This document shows positions 27,122-35,569 of a stretch of 64,000 bases of DNA, piece after piece. Position 1 is the first letter of the stretch, and every line of letters starts with the position of its first letter. The position numbers and the translations under genes are program-made. Below the pieces are notes generated by a model. That model saw only the letters and a program-made list of their open reading frames with translations, was not told the origin of the DNA and did not search any database. Source of the DNA: Cellulomonas sp. URHE0023. Its GTDB lineage: Bacteria > Actinomycetota > Actinomycetes > Actinomycetales > Cellulomonadaceae. Location: contig NZ_JIAN01000005.1 in the NCBI RefSeq assembly GCF_000688475.1, positions 558,001 through 622,000 of the forward strand. The letters run 5' to 3'.

Positions 27122-27969
27122 CGGTCGTCGTCCTGCCGGACGTCCCCGGTCTCGGCGGGCTCTACGCGCGCGCCGCGGCGTCGTCGGTGCGACCGCGGCG
27201 CCAGACCGACCTGCCCGACGTCGCGTACGTCGTCCGCTCGGTCCGCGCCGACCCGGCCCACCTGACCGACTACCAGCACCTGCTCGCGGAGTCGGCGAGC
27301 GACCTGCTGCCCGCGGGCTACGTGCACGTGCTCGCCTTCCCCGTGGCGACGGCCCTCATGGCGCGTGCCGACTTCCCCCTGCCGCTCGTCGGCCTGGTGC
27401 ACCTGTCCAACCGCGTCACGCAGCACCGCCCGCTCTCCCTCGCGGACACGTTCGACGTCCACGCGACCGCGACCAACCTGCGCGCGCACCGCACGGGCAC
27501 GCAGGTCGACCTCGTGACCACGGTCTCGGTCGGCGACGACGTCACCTGGCGAGGGGTGTCCACCTACCTGGCCAAGGGCGTCTTCCTGCAGGGCGCGGGC
27601 GAGGACGATCGCAGCCCGTTCGTGCCCCCCGTCCCGACCGGTCAGTGGGTGCTCGCTTCGGACACCGGCCGCCGGTACGCGGCCGTCTCCGGCGACCACA
27701 ACCCGATCCACCTGTCCTCGTTGACCGCCAAGGCGTTCGGGTTCCCGCGAGCGATCGCCCACGGCATGTACACGGCGTCGCTGGCTCTCGCAGGCGTGGG
27801 GGCCGCACGTGGCGATGCGTTCGACTGGTCCGTCGACTTCTTCAAGCCGGTGCTGCTGCCGTCCACGGTGTCGGTCCGGATCGCCTCGGCCGGCACCGCA
27901 GGCGGGTTCGACCTCGCGGCCTGGACCTCGGTGCCGCACCTGACCGGCAACGTCACTCCGACACCCTGA
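27118..27969 (+). CDS. MaoC-type dehydratase
   Basis: This 283-residue double-hotdog protein resembles 3-hydroxyacyl-CoA/ACP dehydratases. The hydratase motif is in AAVSGDHNPIHLS, with catalytic Asp and His, followed by AFGFPRAIAHGMYTASL. The N-terminal half is a degenerate hotdog. The GTG start overlaps the reductase stop (GTGA). With thiolase and reductase it completes a beta-oxidation or chain-building set. Confidence 0.9.
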   Translation: MTVVVLPDVPGLGGLYARAAASSVRPRRQTDLPDVAYVVRSVRADPAHLTDYQHLLAESASDLLPAGYVHVLAFPVATALMARADFPLPLVGLVHLSNRVTQHRPLSLADTFDVHATATNLRAHRTGTQVDLVTTVSVGDDVTWRGVSTYLAKGVFLQGAGEDDRSPFVPPVPTGQWVLASDTGRRYAAVSGDHNPIHLSSLTAKAFGFPRAIAHGMYTASLALAGVGAARGDAFDWSVDFFKPVLLPSTVSVRIASAGTAGGFDLAAWTSVPHLTGNVTPTP

Positions 27970-27987
27970 CAGCGGCCTGACATGACG

Positions 27988-28019
27988 GCAGCCGCCGGGT
28001 CTCGGAGCCCGGCGGCTGC
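27988..28019. terminator. bidirectional terminator
   Basis: GCAGCCGCCGGG (27988-27999) and CCCGGCGGCTGC (28008-28019) form a perfect 12-bp stem with an 8-nt loop between the convergent MaoC and fasciclin genes. Confidence 0.75.
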
Positions 28020-28040
28020 TCGCCTGACATCCATCTTGGA

Positions 28041-28679
28041 TCAGAGGTCCGCCGGCCGCAGCACGAAGGTGATCGCGTGCGCGATCTGGACGTTGCCCGC
28101 GTTGAGGTCGAGCTGGCGGCGGATCAGGAACGGGTTGACGTCGTTCTTGTCCTGGTCCCGCAGCTGCACCAGGGGGAGCCGCTTGCTCAGGACGTCGACC
28201 GTGAAGGTGCCGCCCTGCGCCGTCGTCAGGGCGACGCCGTCCGACGCGAGCGCAGCCGACGAGTCGATCGTCGAGCCCGGGACCACGTGGTAGAGCAGCA
28301 CCTGCTCGATTGCGTCGACGCCCACGGCGTCGGCCAGCGCGGTCAGCACCTGCTGCTCGCTGCCGTACCAGCGGTGCGTGAGGTCCCAGGCCAGCACCTG
28401 GAACGCCCGGTCGTTCGGCACGAACGCGGTGAGCGGCACCGTGCCGTCGGCGAGGACGGCCACCGGGCTGGTGGGCTTGGCGGCCAGGACTGCGGCGACC
28501 GCCTGGTCGAGGACGTCGAAGTCGTACCAGTTCCGGTCGAACGTGTCCCCGTCCGACGCGAGCAGCGCCGCGAGGCTCGACGTCCCCGGCGCGGCCGATG
28601 CGGCCGGTGCGAGCGCGAGCCCCCCTCCCGCGGCGAGACCGGCGACGACCAGGGCGGACAGCGTGCGGCGGATCCTCAT
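28041..28679 (-). CDS. secreted fasciclin-domain protein
   Basis: This 212-residue protein has a Sec signal peptide with an Ala-rich end (APAASAAPG, cleavage near residue 30) and one fasciclin (FAS1) domain. The H1-like TAFVPNDRAFQVL and the H2-like QVLLYHVVPGSTI motifs are clear, ending in ITFVLRPADL. Such domains mediate adhesion and are released or wall-bound. GGAGC precedes the ATG. The roughly 240 nt upstream hold no gene and should contain its promoter. Confidence 0.88.
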   Translation of the reverse strand: MRIRRTLSALVVAGLAAGGGLALAPAASAAPGTSSLAALLASDGDTFDRNWYDFDVLDQAVAAVLAAKPTSPVAVLADGTVPLTAFVPNDRAFQVLAWDLTHRWYGSEQQVLTALADAVGVDAIEQVLLYHVVPGSTIDSSAALASDGVALTTAQGGTFTVDVLSKRLPLVQLRDQDKNDVNPFLIRRQLDLNAGNVQIAHAITFVLRPADL

Positions 28680-28921
28680 GATGAGCTCCTACGGACGTGG
28701 GTCCGCGGCCGACGCCTGTGCGCCGCACCGCGCGGGCGCCCGGTCGGACGCCCTGCACCCACTTCCCGGCCACGGCGTCACCTGGATGCACCTGAGCTGC
28801 GACGGCCGACCGAGCGCGTCGCGGCTCAGGCGCGCCGTGTCGCGACGACGACGCGTCGCCGATCACGACGGCGATCCACGATGAGGTCCCGGCCGCTCCC
28901 GGTCCGGTGGGCGCCCAGGAG

Positions 28922-30316
28922 TCAGTCGTCGAGCGCGGGACCGCAGGCTGCCGCTGCTGTCGCGGCCAGGTGGTCGAGGCCGTGGACCACGACCAGCGGC
29001 CTCGTGTCCTCCACGACGGCCCAGCAGCCGTCGACGATCTCGTAACCGGACGTGGGACCGTCGGAGAGGTACTGCGACAGGGCGCCGACGAGCCGGTCGA
29101 CCGCCTCGCTCGTGGTACCGACGCCGACCGATGCGCGGATCGCACCGTCCGAGGCGTTCAGGTGCGCCAGGAGCGGGTGGGCGCAGAAGCGTCCGTCCCG
29201 GACTCCGATGCCGTGCTCGGCGGACAGGTACGCCGCGACCAGTCCTGGGTTGTGGCCGGGGACCGTGAACGTCAGCACACCGACCGGCGGGGCCGAGTCC
29301 GGCCAGATGCGCGCGATCTCGACACCCTCGATCGCCGAGAGGCCCGCGACGAGCCGCCCGCGGAGGGCCTCCTCGTGGGCGGCCAGGGCGCCCGGGGGAA
29401 GTGCGGCGAGCCGGTCGCACGCCTCCGCGAGCGCGATCGCCCCGATGACGTTGGGCGAGCCGGCCTCGTGCCGAGCGGGTGCCGGCTGCCAGACCGTGCG
29501 GTCGGCCCGTACGTCGCGCACCGCGCCTCCCCCTGCGAGGTACGGCGAGCCGGCGTCGAGCCAGTCGCGTCGACCGACCAGGGCACCGGCCCCGAACGGT
29601 GCGTACGTCTTGTGTCCCGAGAAGGCGATGTAGTCGGCGTCCGTGGCCGCCAGCGAGAACCCGCGGTGCGGAACCAGCTGGGCACCGTCGACCGCGACGC
29701 GGGTGCCCTCGGCGTGCGCGAGCGCGATGACCTCCTCGAGCGGGAGCGACTCGCCGGTCACGTTGGAGGCGCCCGTGACGGTCAGGAGGGCGTAGCGCTG
29801 GCGTGCGAGCTCGTCGCGGAGCTTCACCAGGGTCTCGGCGACCGTGCGCGCGATGGGCAGGATCGTGGTCGAGTGGCCGTGGCCGTCGGCGGAGTGGACC
29901 CAGGGCAGCAGGTTGGCGTGGTGCTCGACGTCCAGGACGAGCACGCGACCACCTGGGGGGATGACGCCGGCCAGCAGGTTGAGCGAGTCCGTGGTGTTGC
30001 GGGTGATGATCGCGACGTCGTCGGGACGTGCGTCCACGAACCGCGCGATCGTCTGCCGTGCGGACTCGTACAGGGCCGTGGACACCTGCGAGAGGTACCC
30101 CGCGCCGCGGTGCACGGACGCGTACAGCGGCAGGACCTCGGTGACGCGGGCGGCCACCGCCTCGAGCGCGGGCGCACTGGCCGCGTAGTCGAGGTTGGCG
30201 TAGGTGCGCTGGGTGCCGTCCAGCAGGGGCACCGTGGTGTTGCCGCCGACGACGGGGAGCAGAGCGCTCACGGCATCGACGTCAGCACACGAGAGACGCT
30301 CGACGGTTGTGGTCAT
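28922..30316 (-). CDS. class V aminotransferase-fold PLP enzyme (cysteine desulfurase-like)
   Basis: This 464-residue enzyme has the type I PLP fold of class V. The Schiff-base lysine is in AFSGHKTYAPFG. NLDYAASAPAL near the start, EHHANLLPW and VDGAQLVPH are family segments. It resembles cysteine desulfurase or selenocysteine lyase-like proteins; the usual SufS catalytic cysteine loop is not obvious, so the substrate is open. GGAGGACC precedes the ATG. A SAM-IV riboswitch lies about 90 nt upstream in the leader, so the gene should be switched off when S-adenosylmethionine is abundant, which points to sulfur amino-acid metabolism. Confidence 0.85.
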   Translation of the reverse strand: MTTTVERLSCADVDAVSALLPVVGGNTTVPLLDGTQRTYANLDYAASAPALEAVAARVTEVLPLYASVHRGAGYLSQVSTALYESARQTIARFVDARPDDVAIITRNTTDSLNLLAGVIPPGGRVLVLDVEHHANLLPWVHSADGHGHSTTILPIARTVAETLVKLRDELARQRYALLTVTGASNVTGESLPLEEVIALAHAEGTRVAVDGAQLVPHRGFSLAATDADYIAFSGHKTYAPFGAGALVGRRDWLDAGSPYLAGGGAVRDVRADRTVWQPAPARHEAGSPNVIGAIALAEACDRLAALPPGALAAHEEALRGRLVAGLSAIEGVEIARIWPDSAPPVGVLTFTVPGHNPGLVAAYLSAEHGIGVRDGRFCAHPLLAHLNASDGAIRASVGVGTTSEAVDRLVGALSQYLSDGPTSGYEIVDGCWAVVEDTRPLVVVHGLDHLAATAAAACGPALDD

Positions 30317-30407
30317 GATGGTCCTCCGACAAGGTTTCGAGGGCCACCTACTCAGCCGACCAGCAACCGGCGGACCCCGCGCTTGCCGCACTCCGGACGG
30401 AGCACGG

Positions 30408-30490
30408 CCAGGTCGTCACCCGGGGCACCCCACCGCGGAGGAGGGTTGCCGGCCAGCGAGCCGGGGCTTGACGCTGGCGCTCATGACCTG
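30408..30490 (-). ncRNA. SAM-IV riboswitch
   Basis: The minus-strand leader has the SAM-IV landmarks in order: P1 CAGGTC paired with GACCTG, then CATGAGCGCCAGCG, GTCAAGCCCCGG, GCTGGCCGGCAACCC, the GGTGGGGTGCCCCGGG pseudoknot part and GTGACGACCTGG. This agrees closely with the actinobacterial SAM-IV consensus as I recall it. Downstream, a GTGCTCCG/CGGAGTGC hairpin may belong to the expression platform before the class V aminotransferase. Confidence 0.93.
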
Positions 30491-30540
30491 AGAAGAGCGT
30501 CCCCGCCCACGCGCGGACCTGTCAACGCACGAAACGGATC

Positions 30541-30559
30541 GTCTCGTATCGCAAGACTT
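30541..30559 (+). promoter_or_regulatory. dyad motif shared with the monooxygenase promoter
   Basis: GTCTCGTATCGCAAGACTT lies between the two riboswitches. The minus strand at 36684-36702 reads GTCTCGCATTGCGGGACTT, 15 of 19 identical, upstream of the LLM/monooxygenase genes. Both have a dyad CTCG-N5-CRRG. A shared sulfur-responsive regulator is inferred. Confidence 0.4.
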
Positions 30560-30608
30560 CGATTCCACCAGTTGGATTCCGCCGGACGCCCGACTAGCAT
30601 CACCGACA

Positions 30609-30704
30609 CCATCCAGAGCGGCTGAGAGATCTGGCTCGACGACGCCGCAGCAACCCGCGAGCACCCCGGTGCTCGGAGCAGGGTGCTACCGCCAGGACCG
30701 ATGG
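30609..30704 (+). ncRNA. SAM-I (S-box) riboswitch
   Basis: The plus-strand leader matches the S-box pattern. P1 is CCATC (30609-30613) with GATGG (30700-30704). The kink-turn strand AGAGCGGCTGAGAGATCTGG is followed by GACGACGCCGCAGCAACC. The P3 hairpin is GAGCACC/GGTGCTC (30659-30674), and P4 includes AGGGTGCTACC with a following GCCAGGACC. The P1 3' strand overlaps a GGAGG ribosome binding site (30703-30707), so control is probably translational. Confidence 0.85.
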
Positions 30705-30716
30705 AGGTATCGCGCC

Positions 30717-30752
30717 GTGCACGCCGCAACCCACGAGACGAGTCCCGCATGA
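30717..30752 (+). CDS. 11-codon leader ORF coupled to rhodanese
   Basis: A GTG at 30717 starts an 11-codon frame reading VHAATHETSPA. Its TGA (30750-30752) overlaps the rhodanese ATG (30749-30751) as ATGA. GGAGG sits 9 nt upstream, inside the 3' strand of the riboswitch P1 stem. The rhodanese itself has only a weak purine stretch upstream. It looks like a translational-coupling leader: ligand binding would hide the site and stop both. The peptide has no Met or Cys run, so a simple attenuator is less likely. No expression evidence is available. Confidence 0.5.
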   Translation: MHAATHETSPA

Positions 30753-31168
30753 GCTACGCCGGTGACCTGACCCCTCAGCAGGCCTGGGACCTGCTCACGT
30801 CGGACGAGCGCGCGTTGCTCGTCGACGTGCGCACCGACGCCGAGTGGGCCTACGTCGGCATCCCCGACGGCTCGACGATCGACGGACGCACCGCTCTGGT
30901 CGAGTGGGTGTCCTACCCGTCGGGTCGCCCGAACCCGCAGTTCCTCAAGCAGCTCGGCGACCTCGGGCTCACCGCCGGCGACGAGCGGCCGATCGTCTTC
31001 CTGTGCCGCTCGGGCGTCCGCTCGGTCCACGCCGCGAACGCGGCCACGGCAGCCGGGTACGGCCCGGCGTACAACGTCCTCGAGGGCTTCGAGGGCGACG
31101 TGGGCGCCGACGGGCACCGCGGGCACTCGGGCTGGCGCGCAGCCGGCCTTCCGTGGCGGCAGCGGTGA
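30749..31168 (+). CDS. rhodanese-like sulfurtransferase
   Basis: This 139-residue single-domain rhodanese has the active-site loop CRSGVRS (FLCRSGVRSVHAA) and the DVRTDAEW motif near the N-terminus. It would move sulfane sulfur to acceptors. It sits between the SAM-I riboswitch and the sulfhydrylase gene, overlapping the latter's GTG (GTGA), so it is part of the methionine-linked operon. It could supply or dispose of reduced sulfur for homocysteine synthesis. Confidence 0.9.
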   Translation: MSYAGDLTPQQAWDLLTSDERALLVDVRTDAEWAYVGIPDGSTIDGRTALVEWVSYPSGRPNPQFLKQLGDLGLTAGDERPIVFLCRSGVRSVHAANAATAAGYGPAYNVLEGFEGDVGADGHRGHSGWRAAGLPWRQR

Positions 31169-32421
31169 ACGCCCGCGTGCCCGGTCCCGGCGACTGGGAC
31201 GAGAAGCGGGTCGAGCGCAGCGGCTTGCGCCCCGACACTCTCGCCGTGCGGGGCGGCCTAGTGCGGTCGCAGTTCAACGAGATGTCCGAGGCGCTGTTCC
31301 TGACGCAGGGCTACGTCTACGACAACGGGGCCGAGGCGGAGGCCGCGTTCGCCGGCGAGCGGGACCGGTTCCTGTACTCGCGCTACAACAACCCGACGGT
31401 CTCGACCTTCGAGGAGCGCCTGCGTCTGCTCGACGGCGCCGAGGCGGCGTTCGCGACCGCGAGCGGCATGTCCGCGGTGTTCACCGCGTTGGCGGCCGTC
31501 GCCAAGTCGGGCTCGCGCATCGTCGCGGCGAGGGCGCTGTTCGGCTCGACGGTCGTGCTCTTCGAGGAGGTCCTCGCCCGGTGGGGTGTGCGGACCGAGT
31601 ACGTCGACGGGCACGTCCTGTCCCAGTGGGAAGAGGCCCTGTCGACGCCCGCGGACGTGGTGTTCTTCGAGACGCCCTCCAACCCGATGCAGGACCTGGT
31701 CGACATCGAGGCGGTGTCCCGGCTCGCGCACGCGGCCGGTGCCCTCGTCATCGTCGACAACGTCTTCGCCACACCCGTGCTGTCCCGCCCGCTCGACCTC
31801 GGCGCCGACGTCGTCGTCTACTCCGCGACCAAGCACATCGACGGTCAGGGCCGCGTCCTGGGGGGCGCCATCCTCGGCTCCGAGGAGTACATCCACGGCC
31901 CGGTGCAGACGATGATCCGGAACACCGGCCCGTCGATGTCGGCGTTCAACGCGTGGGTGCTGCTCAAGGGTCTGGAGACCCTCTCCCTGCGCGTCCGGCA
32001 CCAGACCGCGTCCGCGCTCCGGCTCGCGACCTGGCTCGAAGGCCAGCCGGGCGTCTCCCAGGTCCGCTACCCCTACCTGCCCTCGCACCCGCAGCACGCG
32101 CTCGCCCTGACGCAGCAGAGCGGCGGAGGCACGGTCGTGACCTTCAACCTGGCGGTGCCCGACGGCGCGACGCCCGAGGTGGCCAAGAAGGCCACGTTCG
32201 GCGTGGTCGACTCGCTGCGCATCATCGACATCTCGAACAACCTCGGAGATGCCAAGTCGATCGTCACGCACCCGGCCACCACGACGCACCGCAAGCTCGG
32301 CGCCGAGGGCCGGGCGGCCGTGGGGATCGGCGAGGCGACGCTTCGGCTGTCGGTCGGCCTCGAGGATCCGGAGGACCTGATCGACGACCTCACGCAGGCA
32401 CTGGAGACGCTGGGGCGCTGA
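31165..32421 (+). CDS. metZ: O-succinylhomoserine sulfhydrylase
   Basis: This 418-residue Cys/Met-metabolism PLP enzyme makes homocysteine from an acylated homoserine and sulfide. The lysine that binds PLP is in YSATKHIDGQGRVLGG, the family's signature, and YSRYNNPTVSTFEERL matches the MetZ group. The GTG start overlaps the rhodanese stop. Control by the upstream SAM-I riboswitch fits feedback on methionine synthesis. An O-acetylhomoserine-using form cannot be excluded. Confidence 0.9.
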   Translation: MNARVPGPGDWDEKRVERSGLRPDTLAVRGGLVRSQFNEMSEALFLTQGYVYDNGAEAEAAFAGERDRFLYSRYNNPTVSTFEERLRLLDGAEAAFATASGMSAVFTALAAVAKSGSRIVAARALFGSTVVLFEEVLARWGVRTEYVDGHVLSQWEEALSTPADVVFFETPSNPMQDLVDIEAVSRLAHAAGALVIVDNVFATPVLSRPLDLGADVVVYSATKHIDGQGRVLGGAILGSEEYIHGPVQTMIRNTGPSMSAFNAWVLLKGLETLSLRVRHQTASALRLATWLEGQPGVSQVRYPYLPSHPQHALALTQQSGGGTVVTFNLAVPDGATPEVAKKATFGVVDSLRIIDISNNLGDAKSIVTHPATTTHRKLGAEGRAAVGIGEATLRLSVGLEDPEDLIDDLTQALETLGR

Positions 32422-32452
32422 GCCTCCGGCCGGCCGGGCTGGCGACCGGGAC

Positions 32453-32935
32453 CTACAGCTCCACCGTCTCGTTCTCTCCGCCGTCGTAGCGCTCGCCGGT
32501 GACCTTCGCCTTGACCAGGCTGAACGCGGTGGTGAGCCTGCCACCCGGCGCGTGCCAGTACTCCGCGGTCCGTCCTCGCAGGGCGATGAGGACCACTCCG
32601 GGAGTCTCGGGACCGTCGGGGAACCAGGCGTCGGCCGTCGGACCCCAGAGCTCCTTGATCTTGGCGAGGTCCCGGACCACGTCGGCCGAGCCGGAGACGG
32701 ACACCCACGAGGTCGCGTCCGCGAACGCAGCGTTCGCAGGGCTGCCCGCCTCGATCTCGTGGACCTTGTGGCTGTCCGCATCGGCGAAGAACCACAGGTC
32801 ACCGTCGAAGTCGGCGTCCTGGACCCCCATCGGCCTGCTGACGAGGGCCCCGTCGGGACCGACCGTGGTGAGCATCGCGATCTTGGCGTCCTTGACCAGC
32901 TTCGCGACCGTCGCGACATCGTCCTCGTGCGTCAT
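32453..32935 (-). CDS. pyridoxamine 5'-phosphate oxidase family / general stress protein 26-like
   Basis: This 160-residue protein has the split-barrel FMN-binding fold: AMLTTVGPDGALVSRPM, the DLWFFADADSHKV strand and the IKELWGPTADAWFPDGPETPG segment are typical of the GSP26 group. GGAG precedes the ATG. It is convergent with metZ. Such proteins bind flavin, heme or F420; the reaction here is not known. Confidence 0.85.
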   Translation of the reverse strand: MTHEDDVATVAKLVKDAKIAMLTTVGPDGALVSRPMGVQDADFDGDLWFFADADSHKVHEIEAGSPANAAFADATSWVSVSGSADVVRDLAKIKELWGPTADAWFPDGPETPGVVLIALRGRTAEYWHAPGGRLTTAFSLVKAKVTGERYDGGENETVEL

Positions 32936-33054
32936 GAGCTCTCCTGCCCTCGGCCGCACCGGGGTGTTCTCACCGGCCACGGTGCGGTCACCGTAGGCAC
33001 GGCTGCGCCACGCCACCACTGGAACCGGTCCCCCGGACGCGGGATGCTCATGTG

Positions 33055-33362
33055 ATGCCGACGGAGTTCGATGCCATCGCGGTGGACCTCGTCGCCCGCG
33101 GAGCGACGCTCGGCCAGATGATGGGCCACCCGATGCTCAAGGCGGGCTCGTCGATGTTCGCCGCCTACACCGGCGACGGGCACCTGGCGGTCAAGCTCGG
33201 CCGTGCGTCGTCGGAGACGCCGAGGCCCTGGAGCTGCCCGGCGCGGCCGTGTGGTCGCCGGGCGGCAGCGGACGCCAGTTCTACGACTGGGTCTCGCTGC
33301 CACCCGAGCATGAGGACCACTGGATGCGGTTCGCCGAGGCGGCCCGGCTGCACGTCAGCTGA
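33055..33362 (+). pseudogene. small conserved-type protein broken by a 1-nt deletion
   Basis: The first part (MPTEFDAIAVDLVARGATLG through LAVKLGRASSE) is in one frame. From 33219 the frame shifted by one base reads naturally as AEALELPGAAVWSPGG and on to FAEAARLHVS with a stop at 33360. Restoring one G near 33214-33218 (GGAGACG to GGAGGACG) gives a 102-residue protein. The two halves resemble small TfoX-N-like or hypothetical proteins, at low certainty. It may be a real pseudogene or a sequencing error. The unshifted frame runs into sequence antisense to the next gene. Confidence 0.65.
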
Positions 33363-34166
33363 TCAGCGCACCCACTGCTCGCCGGCCTCGACGGCGACCG
33401 TCAGCACGTTCTCCGCCGGCGGGATCGGGCACGTGGCGAACTCGGTCAGGCCGCACGGCAGGTTGGCCGCCCGGTTGAAGTCGAGCGTGACCGTGCCGTC
33501 GTCGTGCAGTGCGCCGAGCCCGAGAGTGCGCGACGCCGGGTAGGTGGTCACGCCGCTCGTCGCGTCGCGGAACAGGACGGAGAGCCCACGGGCGCCCCCG
33601 TCGAACACGACGAGCGACTGCGCCACGCCGGCGAGCTCGAAGTGCACCGTGCCGGCGGCGGTGTGGTGGTGCTCGAGACCCTCGACGACCGCGCCCGTGG
33701 TCACGGTGCGCGGCTGGTCGAACGGCTCGAACGTGCCGGTGACGATCCACCGCGCGTCCGGTGCGTACGCCGGGATCCCGGTGAACGCCGCCAGCTGCGG
33801 GGCGCGCGGGTCGTGCACCCGGATGATCACGTGAGCCGTACGGCGAGCCACCTCGAGGATGAGGTCGCCCGAACGGACCCGCAGCCCCGGGCCACCCTCG
33901 ACCGGGTCGAGGGTGGAGACGCCGTCGACCACGTCGCCGTCGGGAAGCACGAGCCCGTCCTGCGCGGCCGCCTCGATGGTCAGGACCTGTCCGGGCGCCG
34001 CGGTCCAGCGGCCCGGGAACTCGTCGAACACCACGGGTTCGGCGGTCAGCCAGTGCAGCGACGTGATGGCCACCCAGCCGTGCGGCTCGGCGAAGTACGC
34101 GTCGCGCGAGGCGTGCCACGCCTCCCACTCGGCAGTGAAGGTGTCGGTGTCGGTGAGGACGGTCAT
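33363..34166 (-). CDS. DUF1684 domain protein
   Basis: This 267-residue protein has the DUF1684 features: EWEAWHASRDAYFAEPHGW at the start, SLHWL, and the C-terminal DFNRAANLPCGLTEFATCP motif where bacterial members keep an N-x-P-C-x-x pattern. The function is unknown. It follows two flavin monooxygenase genes on the same strand with short gaps and may act on their products. Confidence 0.88.
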   Translation of the reverse strand: MTVLTDTDTFTAEWEAWHASRDAYFAEPHGWVAITSLHWLTAEPVVFDEFPGRWTAAPGQVLTIEAAAQDGLVLPDGDVVDGVSTLDPVEGGPGLRVRSGDLILEVARRTAHVIIRVHDPRAPQLAAFTGIPAYAPDARWIVTGTFEPFDQPRTVTTGAVVEGLEHHHTAAGTVHFELAGVAQSLVVFDGGARGLSVLFRDATSGVTTYPASRTLGLGALHDDGTVTLDFNRAANLPCGLTEFATCPIPPAENVLTVAVEAGEQWVR

Positions 34167-34179
34167 CTGGGGATCCCTC

Positions 34180-35556
34180 TCAGGAGGTGCTGACGGTGTC
34201 GGACAGGGTGCGGCCGAAGGCCTCGGCGGCGGGCAGGCCGAGGTTCTCCCGCAGCGTGGAGCCCTCGTAGGAGGTGCGGAACGAGCCGCGCTCCTGCAGG
34301 AGCGGGACCACCTTCTCGACGAACTCGTCGAGACCGTGCGGGGTGAGGTGCGGCACGAGGATGAAGCCGTCGGAGGCGTCCTCCTGCACGTAGTGGTCGA
34401 TCTCGGCGGCCACGTGCTCGGGGGTCCCGACGAAGTTCGACCGGCCGACGACCGAGATGACGAGCTCCCGGATCGACAGCCCCCTCGCCTCGGAGAGCTC
34501 GCGCCACTGCCGCGCGACCGCGACCGGGTCCTTGAACATGCTGGCGCGGCCGTTGGTGATGGAGGGCGCGTCCACGAGCGGGTCGATGCTCGGCAGCGGG
34601 CCGTCGACGTCGTACGCGGACAGGTCGCGGTTCCACAGCTGCTCGACGAACGCGCGCGCCACCGAAGGACGGACCGTCTGACGCTGGAGCTCACGAAGAC
34701 GCTCCTCGGCCTCGGTCGTGGTGTCCCCCAGCACGAAGGACGAGCCCGGCAGGATGAGCAGGTCCTCGCGCCGCCGGCCGTAGCGTGCGAGCCGACCCTT
34801 GACGTCCGCGTAGAACGCCTTGCCGTCCTCGAGCGCGCTGTGCCGCGAGAAGACGGCGTCCGCCACCTGGGCCGCGAGCTCCCGGCCTCCGTCGGAGTCG
34901 CCTGCCTGCAGGATCACCGGGTGGCCCTGCGGCGGACGGGGCACCGTGGGCGTGGCCTCGATGTCGACGAGCCTGCCGCCCGTGCGGACCGTGCCCAGCG
35001 AACCGGGACGCACGAAGTCGCCGCCCTGGTCGAGGATGGCATCCGGCGCCCAGGCGTCCCACAGGGCCCGCGCTGCCTCGACCACCTCACGCGCGCGCTC
35101 GTACCGGTCCGGGTAGGCCAGGTAGCCACCGCGGCGGAAGTTGGCGCCGTGGAAGTCGTCCGACGAGGTGACGACGTTCCACGCGGCACGCCCCGCCGAC
35201 AGGTGGTCGAGCGTCGCGAGCTGGCGAGCGAGCTCGTACGGGTCGTTGAAGGTCGCGTTGATGGTGCCCGCCAGGCCCAGGTGCGTGGTCACACCGGCCA
35301 GCGCGGCGAGGACCGCGTACGTGTCGGGGCGCCCGACGACGTCCTGGTCGACCAGCTGCCCACGGTGCTCGCGCAGACGCAGGCCCTCGGCCAGGAACAG
35401 GAAGTCGAACAGCCCGCGCTCGGCGGTCTCCGCCAGGTGCCGGAACGACGCGAACGCCGACTGCGTCTGCGGGGTGTGGCTGGGGTCCGTCCAGACGGTG
35501 TGGTGGTTGACGCCCGGGAAGTGGGCGCCCAGGTGGATCTGCTTCTTCGTCGTCAT
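34180..35556 (-). CDS. NtaA/SnaA/DszA-type FMN-dependent monooxygenase
   Basis: This 458-residue enzyme belongs to the luciferase-like FMNH2-dependent group. Landmarks are LFLAEGLRL, TINATFNDPYELARQLATLDHLS, RAAWNVVTSSDDFHGANF and the PQGHPVILQAGDSDGGRELA segment. The family includes nitrilotriacetate and dibenzothiophene-sulfone monooxygenases. In actinobacteria close relatives serve sulfur scavenging. A second LLM enzyme lies just upstream. The substrate is not predictable. Confidence 0.9.
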   Translation of the reverse strand: MTTKKQIHLGAHFPGVNHHTVWTDPSHTPQTQSAFASFRHLAETAERGLFDFLFLAEGLRLREHRGQLVDQDVVGRPDTYAVLAALAGVTTHLGLAGTINATFNDPYELARQLATLDHLSAGRAAWNVVTSSDDFHGANFRRGGYLAYPDRYERAREVVEAARALWDAWAPDAILDQGGDFVRPGSLGTVRTGGRLVDIEATPTVPRPPQGHPVILQAGDSDGGRELAAQVADAVFSRHSALEDGKAFYADVKGRLARYGRRREDLLILPGSSFVLGDTTTEAEERLRELQRQTVRPSVARAFVEQLWNRDLSAYDVDGPLPSIDPLVDAPSITNGRASMFKDPVAVARQWRELSEARGLSIRELVISVVGRSNFVGTPEHVAAEIDHYVQEDASDGFILVPHLTPHGLDEFVEKVVPLLQERGSFRTSYEGSTLRENLGLPAAEAFGRTLSDTVSTS

Positions 35557-35569
35557 CGTCGCGTCCTGT

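Noticed and set aside
30408..30490. Reading the minus-strand leader as a cobalamin riboswitch or T-box
   Set aside because: The CATGA-GCGTCAAGCCCCGG and GGCAACCC order fits SAM-IV. No B12-box or T-box sequence is present.
33219..33543. C-terminal extension of the 33055 gene in the unshifted frame
   Set aside because: It is Ser/Arg/Pro-rich and antisense to the DUF1684 gene; the shifted frame gives natural protein sequence.
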